Below, piece after piece: positions 51,701 through 59,103 of a stretch of 64,000 nucleotides of DNA (position 1 is its first letter; every line of letters starts with the position of its first letter). Made by a program: the position numbers and the translations under genes. Source of the DNA: JBGTFE01 sp041747435 (lineage in GTDB: Bacteria; Acidobacteriota; Blastocatellia; Pyrinomonadales; Pyrinomonadaceae). The DNA is taken from NCBI GenBank assembly GCA_041747435.1, contig JBGTFE010000074.1:16126-80125 (forward strand). Direction: 5' to 3'. The notes beneath the pieces are model-generated. The model did not search any database. It was not told where the DNA came from and saw only the letters and a program-made list of their open reading frames with translations.

Positions 51701-52798
51701 CATCGTTCTGGAAATTCCCGCCCCTTGTGCGCCGTTCGGCGAAGTCGGACCCGGTGTGAACGGAAACGGACTGTCTGCAACATTGACCATCGCATTCGGA
51801 TTGGCATAGACATTTAATGTTATGGATTGAGTTTGATCTTCGGTAATATTTTTACGCCAAAGCATCGCACCTGTTTCGGCATCAACAATCACGTAATGCG
51901 CATTAACCGGCTGCCAAATCAAAACTCTCCAAGCGGTGCGAGCCACGCCCGGTTCGGTCGGAAAATACATTTTTTCAGCCGTCGTTGCCCAATCGTCGTT
52001 TCCGAAAACCGCTTTCAAATCGTTTGAAGCCGCGTCGTTGCGTTTCAAATCCAATTTGTTCGCGTCCAGATTGATATAATCCGCCGCCGATTTAACGGCA
52101 TCCGTCGGATTGCGGAACTCGTTTGAAAGCGATTCATAATCGAGTCCCGGCGCGAGATTGTTGATCACGCGAATCATTTCGCCCGATTTGGTAAAGCCGG
52201 CTTTGATCTCGCCGCGAAAAACCGGAACGTCGTTGATGAATTGTTCGAGATGGGCAAATGAAAGATTGCCGTCGGGATTTGTATAATTTGCCGTAACGCG
52301 CAAACCATCGAATTGAGCGGCGGAAACGCCGATCAAACTTTCATTTTCTTTTGCAAAGTTGCGGAGAATTTCCGCCCGATTTCCGCCTGATGATGAAGTC
52401 AGAAAGTTACGACCTTTTTTGACATCGGGCGCAATAACTTCGGGTGTGCGAATGTCCAAATTGTATTCGACTTTCAAAGTCGGAACTTTGGAGCGCAGAG
52501 TTTCTTCGCCGCGCACAAAACTTTCTCTGATGTCGGCAACTGCCGCCGCATCTTTGCCTGATGATTGACGAAATTGGGCGATTTTTTCAAACGCCGATTT
52601 GTCGGCGCGAATATCATAATTCTCAATGCCGTCGCCGTGGCTTTCGGTTCTTTCGATAAGACCTTTTCGATTTTTCGAGCCGCTTCCGGCTTCCGAACTA
52701 AATTGGTAAGGTAAAATGATCAGTGCTGCAGCCAAACCCAAGACGAATAAACTCAAAAAAAGACCTTTTCGTGTCTTTACCGCAAAACTTTTCTGCAT
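48704..52798 (-). CDS. M36 (fungalysin) metallopeptidase with C-terminal six-repeat module, copy B
   Basis: This 1364-residue paralogue of copy A lies in tandem on the same strand. It has the signal/anchor (GLFLSLFVLGLAAALIILPY), a propeptide, and a catalytic domain with HEFSHGLSNRLHG near residue 556 and MGEGWGDFYGHAML. A lectin/MAM-like beta region with NGTNFVTTTTNPDTPP follows. The six terminal repeats (DFDGDGKTD, DFTGDGKDD, DFDNDGKAD, DYDGDGSDD, DYTGDGKAD, DYDGDGKSD) fall into two similar triplets: repeats 2 and 5 both read FWRPS.GEWFVLRSED. AGGAGG precedes the ATG. Copies A and B share about the same plan over their whole length, so a gene duplication is evident. Confidence 0.92.
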   Translation of the reverse strand: MQKSFAVKTRKGLFLSLFVLGLAAALIILPYQFSSEAGSGSKNRKGLIERTESHGDGIENYDIRADKSAFEKIAQFRQSSGKDAAAVADIRESFVRGEETLRSKVPTLKVEYNLDIRTPEVIAPDVKKGRNFLTSSSGGNRAEILRNFAKENESLIGVSAAQFDGLRVTANYTNPDGNLSFAHLEQFINDVPVFRGEIKAGFTKSGEMIRVINNLAPGLDYESLSNEFRNPTDAVKSAADYINLDANKLDLKRNDAASNDLKAVFGNDDWATTAEKMYFPTEPGVARTAWRVLIWQPVNAHYVIVDAETGAMLWRKNITEDQTQSITLNVYANPNAMVNVADSPFPFTPGPTSPNGAQGAGISRTMITRIGNEAPYTFNVNGWITDGGNETDGNAVEAGLDRDTTNGVDVANGRAIGTSRTFNFPINPLNPNNNTGDAPIPAGEVVSGCASIVQPHGMIDYQRAAVTQLFHINNWYHDELYRLGFTEAARNFQNTNFTGMGLGNDRVSAEAQDCSGTNNANFGTPADGGRGRMQMYIWTAPNPDIDGDLDADVIIHEFSHGLSNRLHGNASGLSTNMARAMGEGWGDFYGHAMLSQDSDPINGIYTTGGYDTYLSGAGVNNYYYAIRRFPKAVMAFTGGPNNRPHNPMTFADIDGTQQNLNDGAFAPRFVGTADQVHNAGEVWSSALWEVRAKLVTRLGWADGNRKTLQLVTDGMKLAPLGPTFLQERDAILAAAQASSAAPEAAADVVDTWAGFATRGMGFSAVVTAPGTGTGNTRVVEAFDLPNLVQTPIITVSDSTGDNDGFPEPGEPIVLTIPLTNNTGNSATGTTLQVVGGSSANYGTIANGQTVSRNVSHTVPSNTPCGSEITLTINVASSLGPTSFTYRIIIGVPMTTFTQNFDGVTAPAFPAGWTATPILNGTNFVTTTTNPDTPPNSAYALDPITVGGGTDLTSPTIPITASAATVSFRNRYDTEPGWDGGVLEISVNGGPFQDIITAGGRFIQNGYNGVLGSNGVNNPLVGRNAWNGNSNGYINSTVRLPAAAAGQNIQLKWRFGADDNTSGQGPNPGWYIDEINVVGTYGCSFTPNNARARIDFDGDGKTDISIFRPSVGEWWYQRSFDGGVYAAQFGSGTDKIAAADFTGDGKDDLAFWRPSTGEWFVLRSEDSSFYAFQWGTSGDVPVGGDFDNDGKADAAVFRPSNSIWYILRSTGGTAIQQFGQNGDVPVVGDYDGDGSDDIAIFRPSVGEWWIQRSTAGLLALQFGNSADKPVQGDYTGDGKADVAFWRPSSGEWFVLRSEDLSYFAAPFGTNGDHPSPGDYDGDGKSDFGIFRPSNSAWFVQRSTGGVLIQGFGIAGDLSVPAAVVP

Positions 52799-52982
52799 CT
52801 CTAAAGCCTCCTAAAAGCTGAAAACAATAAATTTTATTTGAACGATCAACAGAGCCGAAAAATAACCAGAGCCGGGCGTTTTTTAATTTCATCTAAACCG
52901 CAGATAAATAATTCAAACAGATTTGATATGATAAAAATCCGACAAGATAAGTTATTGGAAAACTCATTAGAATGAAACTCAA

Positions 52983-53011
52983 TTTTTAGCAAAATTGCAT
53001 TCATTCGTCAA
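52983..53011 (-). promoter_or_regulatory. Probable promoter of M36 copy B, conserved with copy A
   Basis: On the minus strand, TTGACG (53006-53011), a 17-base spacer and TAAAAA (52983-52988). The leader to the ATG at 52798 would be about 180 bases. It overlaps the region upstream of the divergent helicase gene at 53035. Confidence 0.55.
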
Positions 53012-53034
53012 TTCATTTTGGGTAAGAAACAAAA

Positions 53035-54987
53035 GTGGAAGAAATTTTCGGCGAAAACGGTCTCATTGCAAAACATCACACGGATTACGAATACCGCCAC
53101 GGACAAGTAAAAATGGCGGAAGCCGTGCTTCGCGCATTTGAAGAAAAGAAACATCTTATCGTAGAAGCCGGAACCGGAACGGGCAAAACGCTCGCCTATC
53201 TCGTTCCGGCGATCGCGGCGGCAATTGCGGACAATAAACGCGTAATTATCTCAACCGGCACGAAAAATCTGCAGGAACAGTTGATGGAAAAAGATATTCC
53301 GTTTCTGCAGAAAATAATGCCGAAAAAATTTACCGCGGCTTATATGAAAGGTCGTTCAAATTACGCCTGTCTTTTTCGTATCAAAAAAGCCGAAGATCAG
53401 CCGATCCTTGACGGCTTGGACGAAATGGATCACTTCGAAGACGTGCGCCGTTGGGTGCGCGATTCGGAATTTGGCGACAAAGCTGAACTGACGAATTTGC
53501 CGGAAAACATCGGCTTTTGGAGCCGAATTAACGCAAAAGGCGAAACTTGTCTCGGGCAAAAATGCGCGGATTTTAAGCCGTGTTTTATCACCAAAATGCG
53601 CGAGCGCGCCGACGCTGCCGACATCGTGATCGTAAATCATCACCTTTTTTTCGCCGATCTCAATGTTCGCGGCAACGCATTCGGCAAAGTTTTGCCCGAT
53701 TACGGCGCCGTGATCTTTGACGAAGCGCATCTCATCGAAGATATCGCCGCCGATTATTTCGGCTTCCAGGTTTCGAGTTTCCAGATCGACGAACTCGCTC
53801 GCGATGCAGACTTGCTGCCTATAAGCGATGCGATCGTCACGCGCGATCTTATGAAAATAGCCGCGAAGATCATCGGTCTCGCTGAACAGTTCTGGCTGCG
53901 CTTTTCGCAGGCTCGCGCTCAAGACGGACGTTTTCCGCTGCTTCCCGGCGAATTTGCAAACAAAACCGTGGACGGTGAAGTTCATGCGACGCCGCTCGGC
54001 GAAATGTTTTTTGCGCTCGACAACGCTCTGCAGCAGCTCGAAACCGCGGTCGATATTTATTCGGAAGAAATGACCGAAGCCGAATCGCTCGTCCGCCGCA
54101 TTCGGCAAACGCGTTTCGATCTCGATTTTATCTGCACGCAAGCTGAAAAAAATTACGTTTACTGGCTCGAACGCCGCGGGCGCGGAATGTTTCTGCGCGC
54201 GTCGCCGATCGATGTTTCCGCGCTTTTGCAGGAAAAACTTTTCGATAAAACCGAAACCGTCGTTTTAACCAGCGCGACGCTTTCAACCGGCGGAAAATTC
54301 GATTTTATAAAAAAGCGTTTGGGCTTGAACACCGAAAAAACAGAGACTCTGCTCGCGCCTTCGGCTTTTGATTATGCGAAACAATCGATAATTTACATTC
54401 CGCGATCGATGCCCGATCCGCGCTCGAACGATTTCACAACCGTTGCGGCAAACGAAATTATCAAAATTCTGAACGTCACAAGCGGTCGCGCATTTGTTTT
54501 GGCGACGAGCAACGCTTCGATGAACGCGCTTTACGAGCTAGTTTCGCGCAAAGTCGAATTTCCGTGTTTCGTGCAGGGTTCGATGTCAAAAACCGGTTTG
54601 CTCGAAAAATTTCGCGAGACAAAAAACGCCGTCCTTTTCGCGACCTCGAGCTTTTGGCAAGGCGTCGACGTGCGCGGCGAGCAGCTTTCGTGCGTTATCA
54701 TCGACAAGCTTCCGTTCGCCGTCCCGACCGATCCGATCGTCGCCGCGCGCACGCGCTTTATCGACGAAAACGGCGGCAAATCCTTTTTCGATTATTCCGT
54801 CCCAAATGCAGTTATTTCTTTAAAACAGGGAATCGGACGCCTTATCCGAAGCAAAACTGACAAAGGCGTGATCGCTTTATTGGATACAAGATTACGAACA
54901 AAATCCTACGGCAGAGATTTTTTGAATTCGCTGCCGAGGACGAGAATTACGGGCGATTTGAAAGATGTTGCGAATATATTTAATTAG
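53035..54987 (+). CDS. dinG: DinG-family ATP-dependent DNA helicase
   Basis: DinG is an XPD-like superfamily 2 5'-3' helicase that unwinds R-loops and forked DNA. The 650-residue protein has Walker A EAGTGTGKTLAYL (about 43-55), motif Ia ISTGTKNLQEQL, DEAH box VIFDEAHLIED, TSATLSTGG (motif III), ATSSFWQGVDVRGE and a motif VI IGRLIRSKTDKG. Four cysteines fit the FeS cluster domain: one in NYACLF and three in ETCLGQKCADFKPCF. It starts at GTG with GGGTAAG upstream. No fused exonuclease domain as in Gram-positive DinG is present. It is divergent from the M36 gene and followed by a REP array. Confidence 0.93.
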   Translation: MEEIFGENGLIAKHHTDYEYRHGQVKMAEAVLRAFEEKKHLIVEAGTGTGKTLAYLVPAIAAAIADNKRVIISTGTKNLQEQLMEKDIPFLQKIMPKKFTAAYMKGRSNYACLFRIKKAEDQPILDGLDEMDHFEDVRRWVRDSEFGDKAELTNLPENIGFWSRINAKGETCLGQKCADFKPCFITKMRERADAADIVIVNHHLFFADLNVRGNAFGKVLPDYGAVIFDEAHLIEDIAADYFGFQVSSFQIDELARDADLLPISDAIVTRDLMKIAAKIIGLAEQFWLRFSQARAQDGRFPLLPGEFANKTVDGEVHATPLGEMFFALDNALQQLETAVDIYSEEMTEAESLVRRIRQTRFDLDFICTQAEKNYVYWLERRGRGMFLRASPIDVSALLQEKLFDKTETVVLTSATLSTGGKFDFIKKRLGLNTEKTETLLAPSAFDYAKQSIIYIPRSMPDPRSNDFTTVAANEIIKILNVTSGRAFVLATSNASMNALYELVSRKVEFPCFVQGSMSKTGLLEKFRETKNAVLFATSSFWQGVDVRGEQLSCVIIDKLPFAVPTDPIVAARTRFIDENGGKSFFDYSVPNAVISLKQGIGRLIRSKTDKGVIALLDTRLRTKSYGRDFLNSLPRTRITGDLKDVANIFN

Positions 54988-54993
54988 ACGAAA

Positions 54994-55379
54994 ACGCCAA
55001 AGGCGCGTCTGTTTGTTAGCCTGCGGCAACGCCGGAATCAAAGGAAAATTCGTTATTAGCGCCAAAGGCGCGTCCGTTTGTTAGCCTGCGGCAACGCCGC
55101 AGGAATGGGATCACCCGCAAATCCGAGCGCCAACGGCGCGTCGTAATTATATTAATTGAAAACTTCGCGCCTTCAGCGCTCGATCTTCCCCTTATCGGTT
55201 CCTGCGGCGTTGCCGCAGGCTGTATTACCATCGCGCCGTTGGCGCTCGAATTTGCCGATTGACAATTGCGCTTCCTGTGAATGGTGAGGCTGTCCGCGAG
55301 CGCGCTATTGGCACTATTCGCCGAGACGCTGGTTTGAATACGTTGCCGCAGGCTGTATTACCATCGCGCCGTTGGCGCT
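54994..55379. repeat. REP-like array upstream of the RAYT gene
   Basis: At least four copies of a roughly 40-45-base unit occur in both orientations: direct copies at 54995-55034 and 55058-55103 (CGCCAAAGGCGCGTC..GTTTGTTAGCCTGCGGCAACGCC core), inverted copies at 55201-55246 and 55341-55379 (GTTGCCGCAGGCTGTATTAC core then CGCGCCGTTGGCGCT), and a fragment at 55125-55143. Each unit holds two small palindromes, AGCGCCA...TGGCGCT-like and CCTGCGGC/GCCGCAGG. It fills the 444-base gap between dinG and the transposase gene. Confidence 0.8.
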
Positions 55380-55431
55380 TTTCAAACACCACAAATTAAT
55401 TTAGAATTTACTTCAAATTTGGAGAAAATCT

Positions 55432-55887
55432 ATGCCGCAATCATTGTCCCAAATGCTGATTCACGTCGTTTTTTCGACCAAGCATCGCCAGCCGTTCATT
55501 ACCGCAAAAATCGAACCGGAATTATACGCATACATCGTAAAGATCCTTTATGACGAGTGCTATTCTCCGGCGCTGATAATTGGCGGCTATAAAGAACACA
55601 TTCATATTCTCTATGCGCAATCAAGAATTTGGTCGGTCGCAAAGATCATCGAGCTGGTTAAAAAACGCAGCTCAAAATGGATAAAAACAAAAGGCGAAGA
55701 ATTTCGTTCGTTTCAGTGGCAGAAAGGTTACGGCGCATTTTCCGTCAGCCGCTCAGGCGCGGAAATCGTGAAAAAATATATCGCGGGTCAAAAGGAGCAT
55801 CATAAACGAGTTTCTTATGAAGTTGAATTCATCGCTTTTCTGAAAAAACATGATATAGAATATGATGAGAAATATATGTGGGACTGA
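55432..55887 (+). CDS. REP-associated tyrosine transposase (Y1, IS200-like)
   Basis: RAYTs are single-strand HUH endonucleases related to IS200 transposases that move or maintain REP palindromes. The 151-residue protein has the HUH motif as KEHIHILYA (His56, His58), the catalytic Tyr116 in VKKYIAGQKEHH, and QKGYGAFSVSRS, typical of the Y1_Tnp fold. REP-like copies flank it on both sides (54994-55379 and 55931-55978), whereas true IS200 has only its own ends. Length is normal and the frame intact, so it may be active. It starts at ATG with GGAG upstream. Confidence 0.9.
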   Translation: MPQSLSQMLIHVVFSTKHRQPFITAKIEPELYAYIVKILYDECYSPALIIGGYKEHIHILYAQSRIWSVAKIIELVKKRSSKWIKTKGEEFRSFQWQKGYGAFSVSRSGAEIVKKYIAGQKEHHKRVSYEVEFIAFLKKHDIEYDEKYMWD

Positions 55888-55930
55888 TTTTATGCCGCCC
55901 TTTCAGGGCTTGATTATTGTGTTTAATTTT

Positions 55931-55978
55931 CCTGCGGTGTTGCCGGCGGCTGTATTACATCGCAGCGCACGGCGCTTA
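55931..55978. repeat. Degenerate REP copy downstream of the RAYT gene
   Basis: CCTGCGGTGTTGCCGGCGGC.. followed by TGTATTACATCGCAGCGCAC matches the inverted copies at 55201 and 55341 with several changes. It ends just before the next start codon at 55984. Confidence 0.7.
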
Positions 55979-55983
55979 AAAAT

Positions 55984-56367
55984 ATGAAAAAAATCTCAAT
56001 AATTTTTTCGATTTTATTTTCGATAATCTTTTTGGGCGTTGCTGCAAATGCACAGGAGCAGGAAGACACCATTTATAAAATGAGCGAGGTTGATGAAAAG
56101 CCCGTAGTAACCAAAAAACCGAAAGCGCGGGCGGTCGGCAAAGGCGGGCGCGAGCATTGTGAAGGAGAAGGCAAGGCGCGTGTGCGCGTGATACTGCACA
56201 AATCGGGTAGGGTCGGCGAGATCGCGCTCGTCAAGAGTTCCGGCTGTTCGCTTTTTGACAACAGCGCCCTGGACGCGGCGAAAAAGATCGAATTCAAACC
56301 GGGGAAAAAAGACGGGAAAGATGTTTCGGTCGTGGTCGTGATGGAATATTCTTACTTTATTATCTAA
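55984..56367 (+). CDS. Exported TonB C-terminal domain protein
   Basis: The 127-residue protein has a signal peptide (IIFSILFSIIFLGVAANAQ). The mature part holds a TonB C-terminal-like fold: KARVRVILHKSGRVGEIALV, SSGCSLFDNSALDAAKKIEF, then GKDVSVVVVMEYSYF. The usual long proline linker and N-terminal anchor of full TonB are absent, so it is a periplasmic single-domain form, common in Acidobacteriota and Bacteroidota. Its role in energy transduction is doubtful. Cysteines at HCEGEG and SGCSLF could pair. queD starts 3 bases after its stop. Confidence 0.8.
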   Translation: MKKISIIFSILFSIIFLGVAANAQEQEDTIYKMSEVDEKPVVTKKPKARAVGKGGREHCEGEGKARVRVILHKSGRVGEIALVKSSGCSLFDNSALDAAKKIEFKPGKKDGKDVSVVVVMEYSYFII

Positions 56368-56370
56368 ATT

Positions 56371-56754
56371 ATGCCGTCATTTTACGAAGTAATGATCGAA
56401 CGCGATTTTTCGAGCGCGCACCAACTGCGCGGCTATAAGGGAAAGTGCGAAAATCTGCACGGTCACAATTATAAGATCGAAATTTACGCAAAAGGCGCAG
56501 AGCTCAACAATATTGGGCTTTTGATAGATTTTGTAGAGCTTAAAAAAGCCGCCGACGAGATCGTAAAATATCTCGACCACCGCAATTTGAACGAGCTGCC
56601 GCCGTTTGACGAAGAGCTGAATCCTTCCGCCGAAAATCTCGCGCGCTATGTCCTCGAATATCTCAATTCCCGCGTCGGCGACGAACGCGTTCAGGTTTAT
56701 AAAGTCCGCTGTTTTGAAACTCCAACCAGCGTCGCCACATATCAAATCGGATAG
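56371..56754 (+). CDS. queD: 6-carboxy-5,6,7,8-tetrahydropterin synthase QueD-like
   Basis: QueD converts dihydroneopterin triphosphate to 6-carboxy-tetrahydropterin in queuosine biosynthesis; the fold is shared with eukaryotic PTPS. The 127-residue protein has zinc ligands His17 (SSAHQL), His30 and His32 (LHGHNY), the catalytic Cys26 (KGKCENLHGH), the YLDHRNLNE segment and a substrate-binding Glu in RCFETPTSVA. Length is typical (about 120). No other queuosine genes lie nearby. It is probably cotranscribed with the TonB-domain gene just upstream. Confidence 0.92.
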   Translation: MPSFYEVMIERDFSSAHQLRGYKGKCENLHGHNYKIEIYAKGAELNNIGLLIDFVELKKAADEIVKYLDHRNLNELPPFDEELNPSAENLARYVLEYLNSRVGDERVQVYKVRCFETPTSVATYQIG

Positions 56755-56902
56755 CCCCGGAACCAACGGCACCGGCAGAAGCTTCAACACCCAATTTCTG
56801 TATAAATTTTAGAAATAATTTTCCGCAAATAAACTTTCTCGCCTTTTCCTGCGTATTACCAGCAACAAACTTCCTTTAAAAATTAATAATTCAGGAGATT
56901 TT

Positions 56903-58696
56903 ATGTTTCGACCAAAGTATTTATCTGTAATTTTACTTGTTTCGCTTCTGCTGCCTGCGTTTGCGCTCGGGCAAAACGGCGATGCGATCGCGAAAATCAA
57001 GGACGAGGGAATGAACCGTTCGCAGGCGATGGCTACGATGCGGTATTTGACCGACGTCATTGGCGCGCGTTTGACCAATTCGCCCAATCAACGCCGCGCG
57101 AGCCAATGGACAAAAGAACAATTTACAAAATGGGGCTTGGCGAATGCCGCTGTTGACCCGTGGGGCGAATTCGGACGCGGCTGGGAATTGAAAAAATTCG
57201 CGGCTTCGGTGACGACGCCGACCGAATATATGGCGTTTCGCGCTTATCCGAAAGCGTGGTCGCCTTCGACGCCCGGCGCAATTACCGGCGACGTTGTGTT
57301 TCTCGAAGCAAACACCGAGGAAGAACTCGCTAAATATAAAGGTAAGCTCAAAGGCGCAATCGTTCTGGTTGTTCCGGCGCGCGGCATCGAAGTCGGCTTC
57401 AAACCGTCAGCAACGCGCAACGACGAAAAAGCTTTGACCGATCTTGAAAACGCCAAGGCGCAGCCGAATCAGCAGCAAACGCCGCCCACGCCGCAGCAGA
57501 TCGCTGTGCAGCAATTCAATCAACGCAAGGCGAAATTTTTGTTTGACGAAGGTGTAGGCGTCATAATCGACAACGGATTTGGAACTGACGCGGGCACGAT
57601 TCGCGTGATGGGCGCTCAAATGCCGCCGGTTTTGAAAGACGACGGAACTTATTCCGGAAATTCGCTTCAAGTTTTCGCCAAGAACGCACCGCCGACGATC
57701 CCGCAGCTCGTTGCCGAGGTCGAACAGTACAATCGCCTCGTGCGTCTGGTAAAACAAGGCGTGTCGGTGAAAATGACGGTCGATCTTGAAACCAAGTTTT
57801 ATGACGACGATCTTCAGGGCTATAACACGATCGCCGAAATTCCCGGCACCGATCTTAAAGACGAAGTCGTGATGATCGGCGCGCATATGGATTCGTGGCA
57901 TTCGGGCACCGGGGCGACCGACAACGGTGCGGGAACGACCGTCGTTATGGAAGCGATGCGCATTTTGCAGGCGTCCGGCTTAAAACCGCGGCGCACCGTT
58001 CGCGTTGCCTTGTGGACCGGCGAAGAGCAGGGCTTGCTCGGCTCGCGCGGCTACGTTGCAAAGAATTTCGCGGTCGTCGGCGACGGATCGCCCGGCGCGC
58101 TTTTCGGCAATCTTAACGGCGCAAAAAATCCGATTACAAAAAAAGCGGATTACGATAAATTCGCCGCCTATTACAATCTCGATAACGGAACCGGACAGAT
58201 CCGCGGCATCTATATGCAGGGCGATGAGCAGCTCCGCCCCATCTTCCGCGAATATCTCGCGCCGTTTAAGGATTGGGGCGCTTCGACCGTCACGATCAAT
58301 TCAACCGGCGGCACAGACCACTTGCCGTTTCAGGCTTCCGGTCTTCCGGGCTTCCAGTTTATACAAGATCCGGTTGAATATTTTACGCGCACATGGCACA
58401 CGACGCAGGATGTTTCAGACCGCATCATCGAGGACGATTTGAAAAAATCGGCGATCATTATGGCGGCTTTTGCATATAATTCTGCGATGAGCGACGCGAA
58501 ATTGTCGCGCAAGGATATGGGCGCAACGGCGTTTCTGCCCGGCTTCGACTTCCGCACGGAAATGGACGAGATCGCTTTTCATAAAGCGGGTTTGAGTCAT
58601 TCGGTTTGCGGACATGCGCTCGAATATGGGGAAATCCCGCTTGGTTTTCCGACAATTCTGACCGTCGGCTCGAATAACGCCGCGTTTGGCGACTAG
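56903..58696 (+). CDS. Secreted M28 family zinc aminopeptidase with PA domain and unusual tail
   Basis: The 597-residue protein has a signal peptide (VILLVSLLLPAFALGQ), a PA domain insert (about 110-300), and the M28 di-zinc site: GAHMDSWHSGTGATDNGAGT, ALWTGEEQGLLGSRGY, YYNLDNGTG, and STGGTDHLPFQ. These give His, Asp, Glu, Asp, His ligands of the aminopeptidase/carboxypeptidase Q type. Most relatives end shortly after the AYNSAMSDAKLSRK segment; here about 55 extra residues follow (GATAFLPGFDFRTEMDEIAF onward). The extension has no match I know and may come from a 3' rearrangement. It acts outside the cytoplasm on peptides. Confidence 0.9.
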   Translation: MFRPKYLSVILLVSLLLPAFALGQNGDAIAKIKDEGMNRSQAMATMRYLTDVIGARLTNSPNQRRASQWTKEQFTKWGLANAAVDPWGEFGRGWELKKFAASVTTPTEYMAFRAYPKAWSPSTPGAITGDVVFLEANTEEELAKYKGKLKGAIVLVVPARGIEVGFKPSATRNDEKALTDLENAKAQPNQQQTPPTPQQIAVQQFNQRKAKFLFDEGVGVIIDNGFGTDAGTIRVMGAQMPPVLKDDGTYSGNSLQVFAKNAPPTIPQLVAEVEQYNRLVRLVKQGVSVKMTVDLETKFYDDDLQGYNTIAEIPGTDLKDEVVMIGAHMDSWHSGTGATDNGAGTTVVMEAMRILQASGLKPRRTVRVALWTGEEQGLLGSRGYVAKNFAVVGDGSPGALFGNLNGAKNPITKKADYDKFAAYYNLDNGTGQIRGIYMQGDEQLRPIFREYLAPFKDWGASTVTINSTGGTDHLPFQASGLPGFQFIQDPVEYFTRTWHTTQDVSDRIIEDDLKKSAIIMAAFAYNSAMSDAKLSRKDMGATAFLPGFDFRTEMDEIAFHKAGLSHSVCGHALEYGEIPLGFPTILTVGSNNAAFGD

Positions 58697-58795
58697 CTCA
58701 TCGGACTTCGTTGATCGTGAGCCGAGCGGTTCGCGATGAAGAAAGGGAGCGAACTACTGCGCCCTTTTCTATTTACGATTTACTATTTACGAAAA

Positions 58796-58870
58796 TGGTA
58801 GCGCATAGGAGAATTGAACTCCTGTTTCAAGGTTGAGAACCTTGCGTCCTAACCACTAGACGAATGCGCC
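58796..58870 (-). tRNA. tRNA-Glu (anticodon CUC)
   Basis: The minus strand reads GGCGCATTCGTCTAGTGGTT.., anticodon loop TTCTCAA (CTC), T arm AGGAG-TTCAATT-CTCCT and acceptor end with encoded CCA (58796-58798). Acceptor pairing includes a terminal G-U. GTCTAGTGGTTAGGAC is the usual tRNA-Glu D arm. Confidence 0.96.
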
Positions 58871-58886
58871 TCAGAAAAGTAAATTG

Positions 58887-58916
58887 AAAAGCCGCCTCCG
58901 TTAAGAAGCGGCTTTT
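58887..58916. terminator. Bidirectional hairpin between tRNA genes
   Basis: AAAAGCCGC (58887-58895) / GCGGCTTTT (58908-58916) form a 9-bp stem with a T run on either strand. It separates tRNA-Glu from the tRNA-Pro remnant. Confidence 0.75.
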
Positions 58917-58922
58917 TCAATG

Positions 58923-58970
58923 TGGTCGGGGCGAGATGATTTGAACATCCGACCTCACGGTCCCGAACCG
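58923..58970 (-). other. 3' remnant of tRNA-Pro (CGG), attachment site of the integrated element
   Basis: This 48-base block is nearly identical to the 3' half of tRNA-Pro(UGG) at 11553: encoded CCA, 3' acceptor strand, T arm, variable loop, and anticodon arm with loop TTCGGGA (anticodon CGG). It stops inside the 5' anticodon stem, and unrelated DNA follows. An integrase gene begins 133 bases further. This is the signature of site-specific integration into a tRNA gene, leaving the displaced 3' part at one end. The restored full gene should lie at the far end of the element, beyond this window. Confidence 0.85.
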
Positions 58971-59103
58971 TTTTGCTTTAAATGTTTTTTCGGACTAGGT
59001 GAATATTTTAGGCTGATTTTAATTGATTTAAAGTTTGCTGCGGAGTAGAATTTTAAGCCGATCCGAGAAAAAATAGAAACTAAAATAGAAACTTCCGCTG
59101 ATT

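Noticed and set aside
54994..55379. CRISPR array
   Set aside because: The repeats occur in both orientations at irregular spacing, are internally palindromic, and have no cas genes nearby. REP elements with a RAYT explain them.
58923..58970. Complete tRNA gene
   Set aside because: Only the 3' half is present; the sequence diverges inside the anticodon stem, so no cloverleaf can form.
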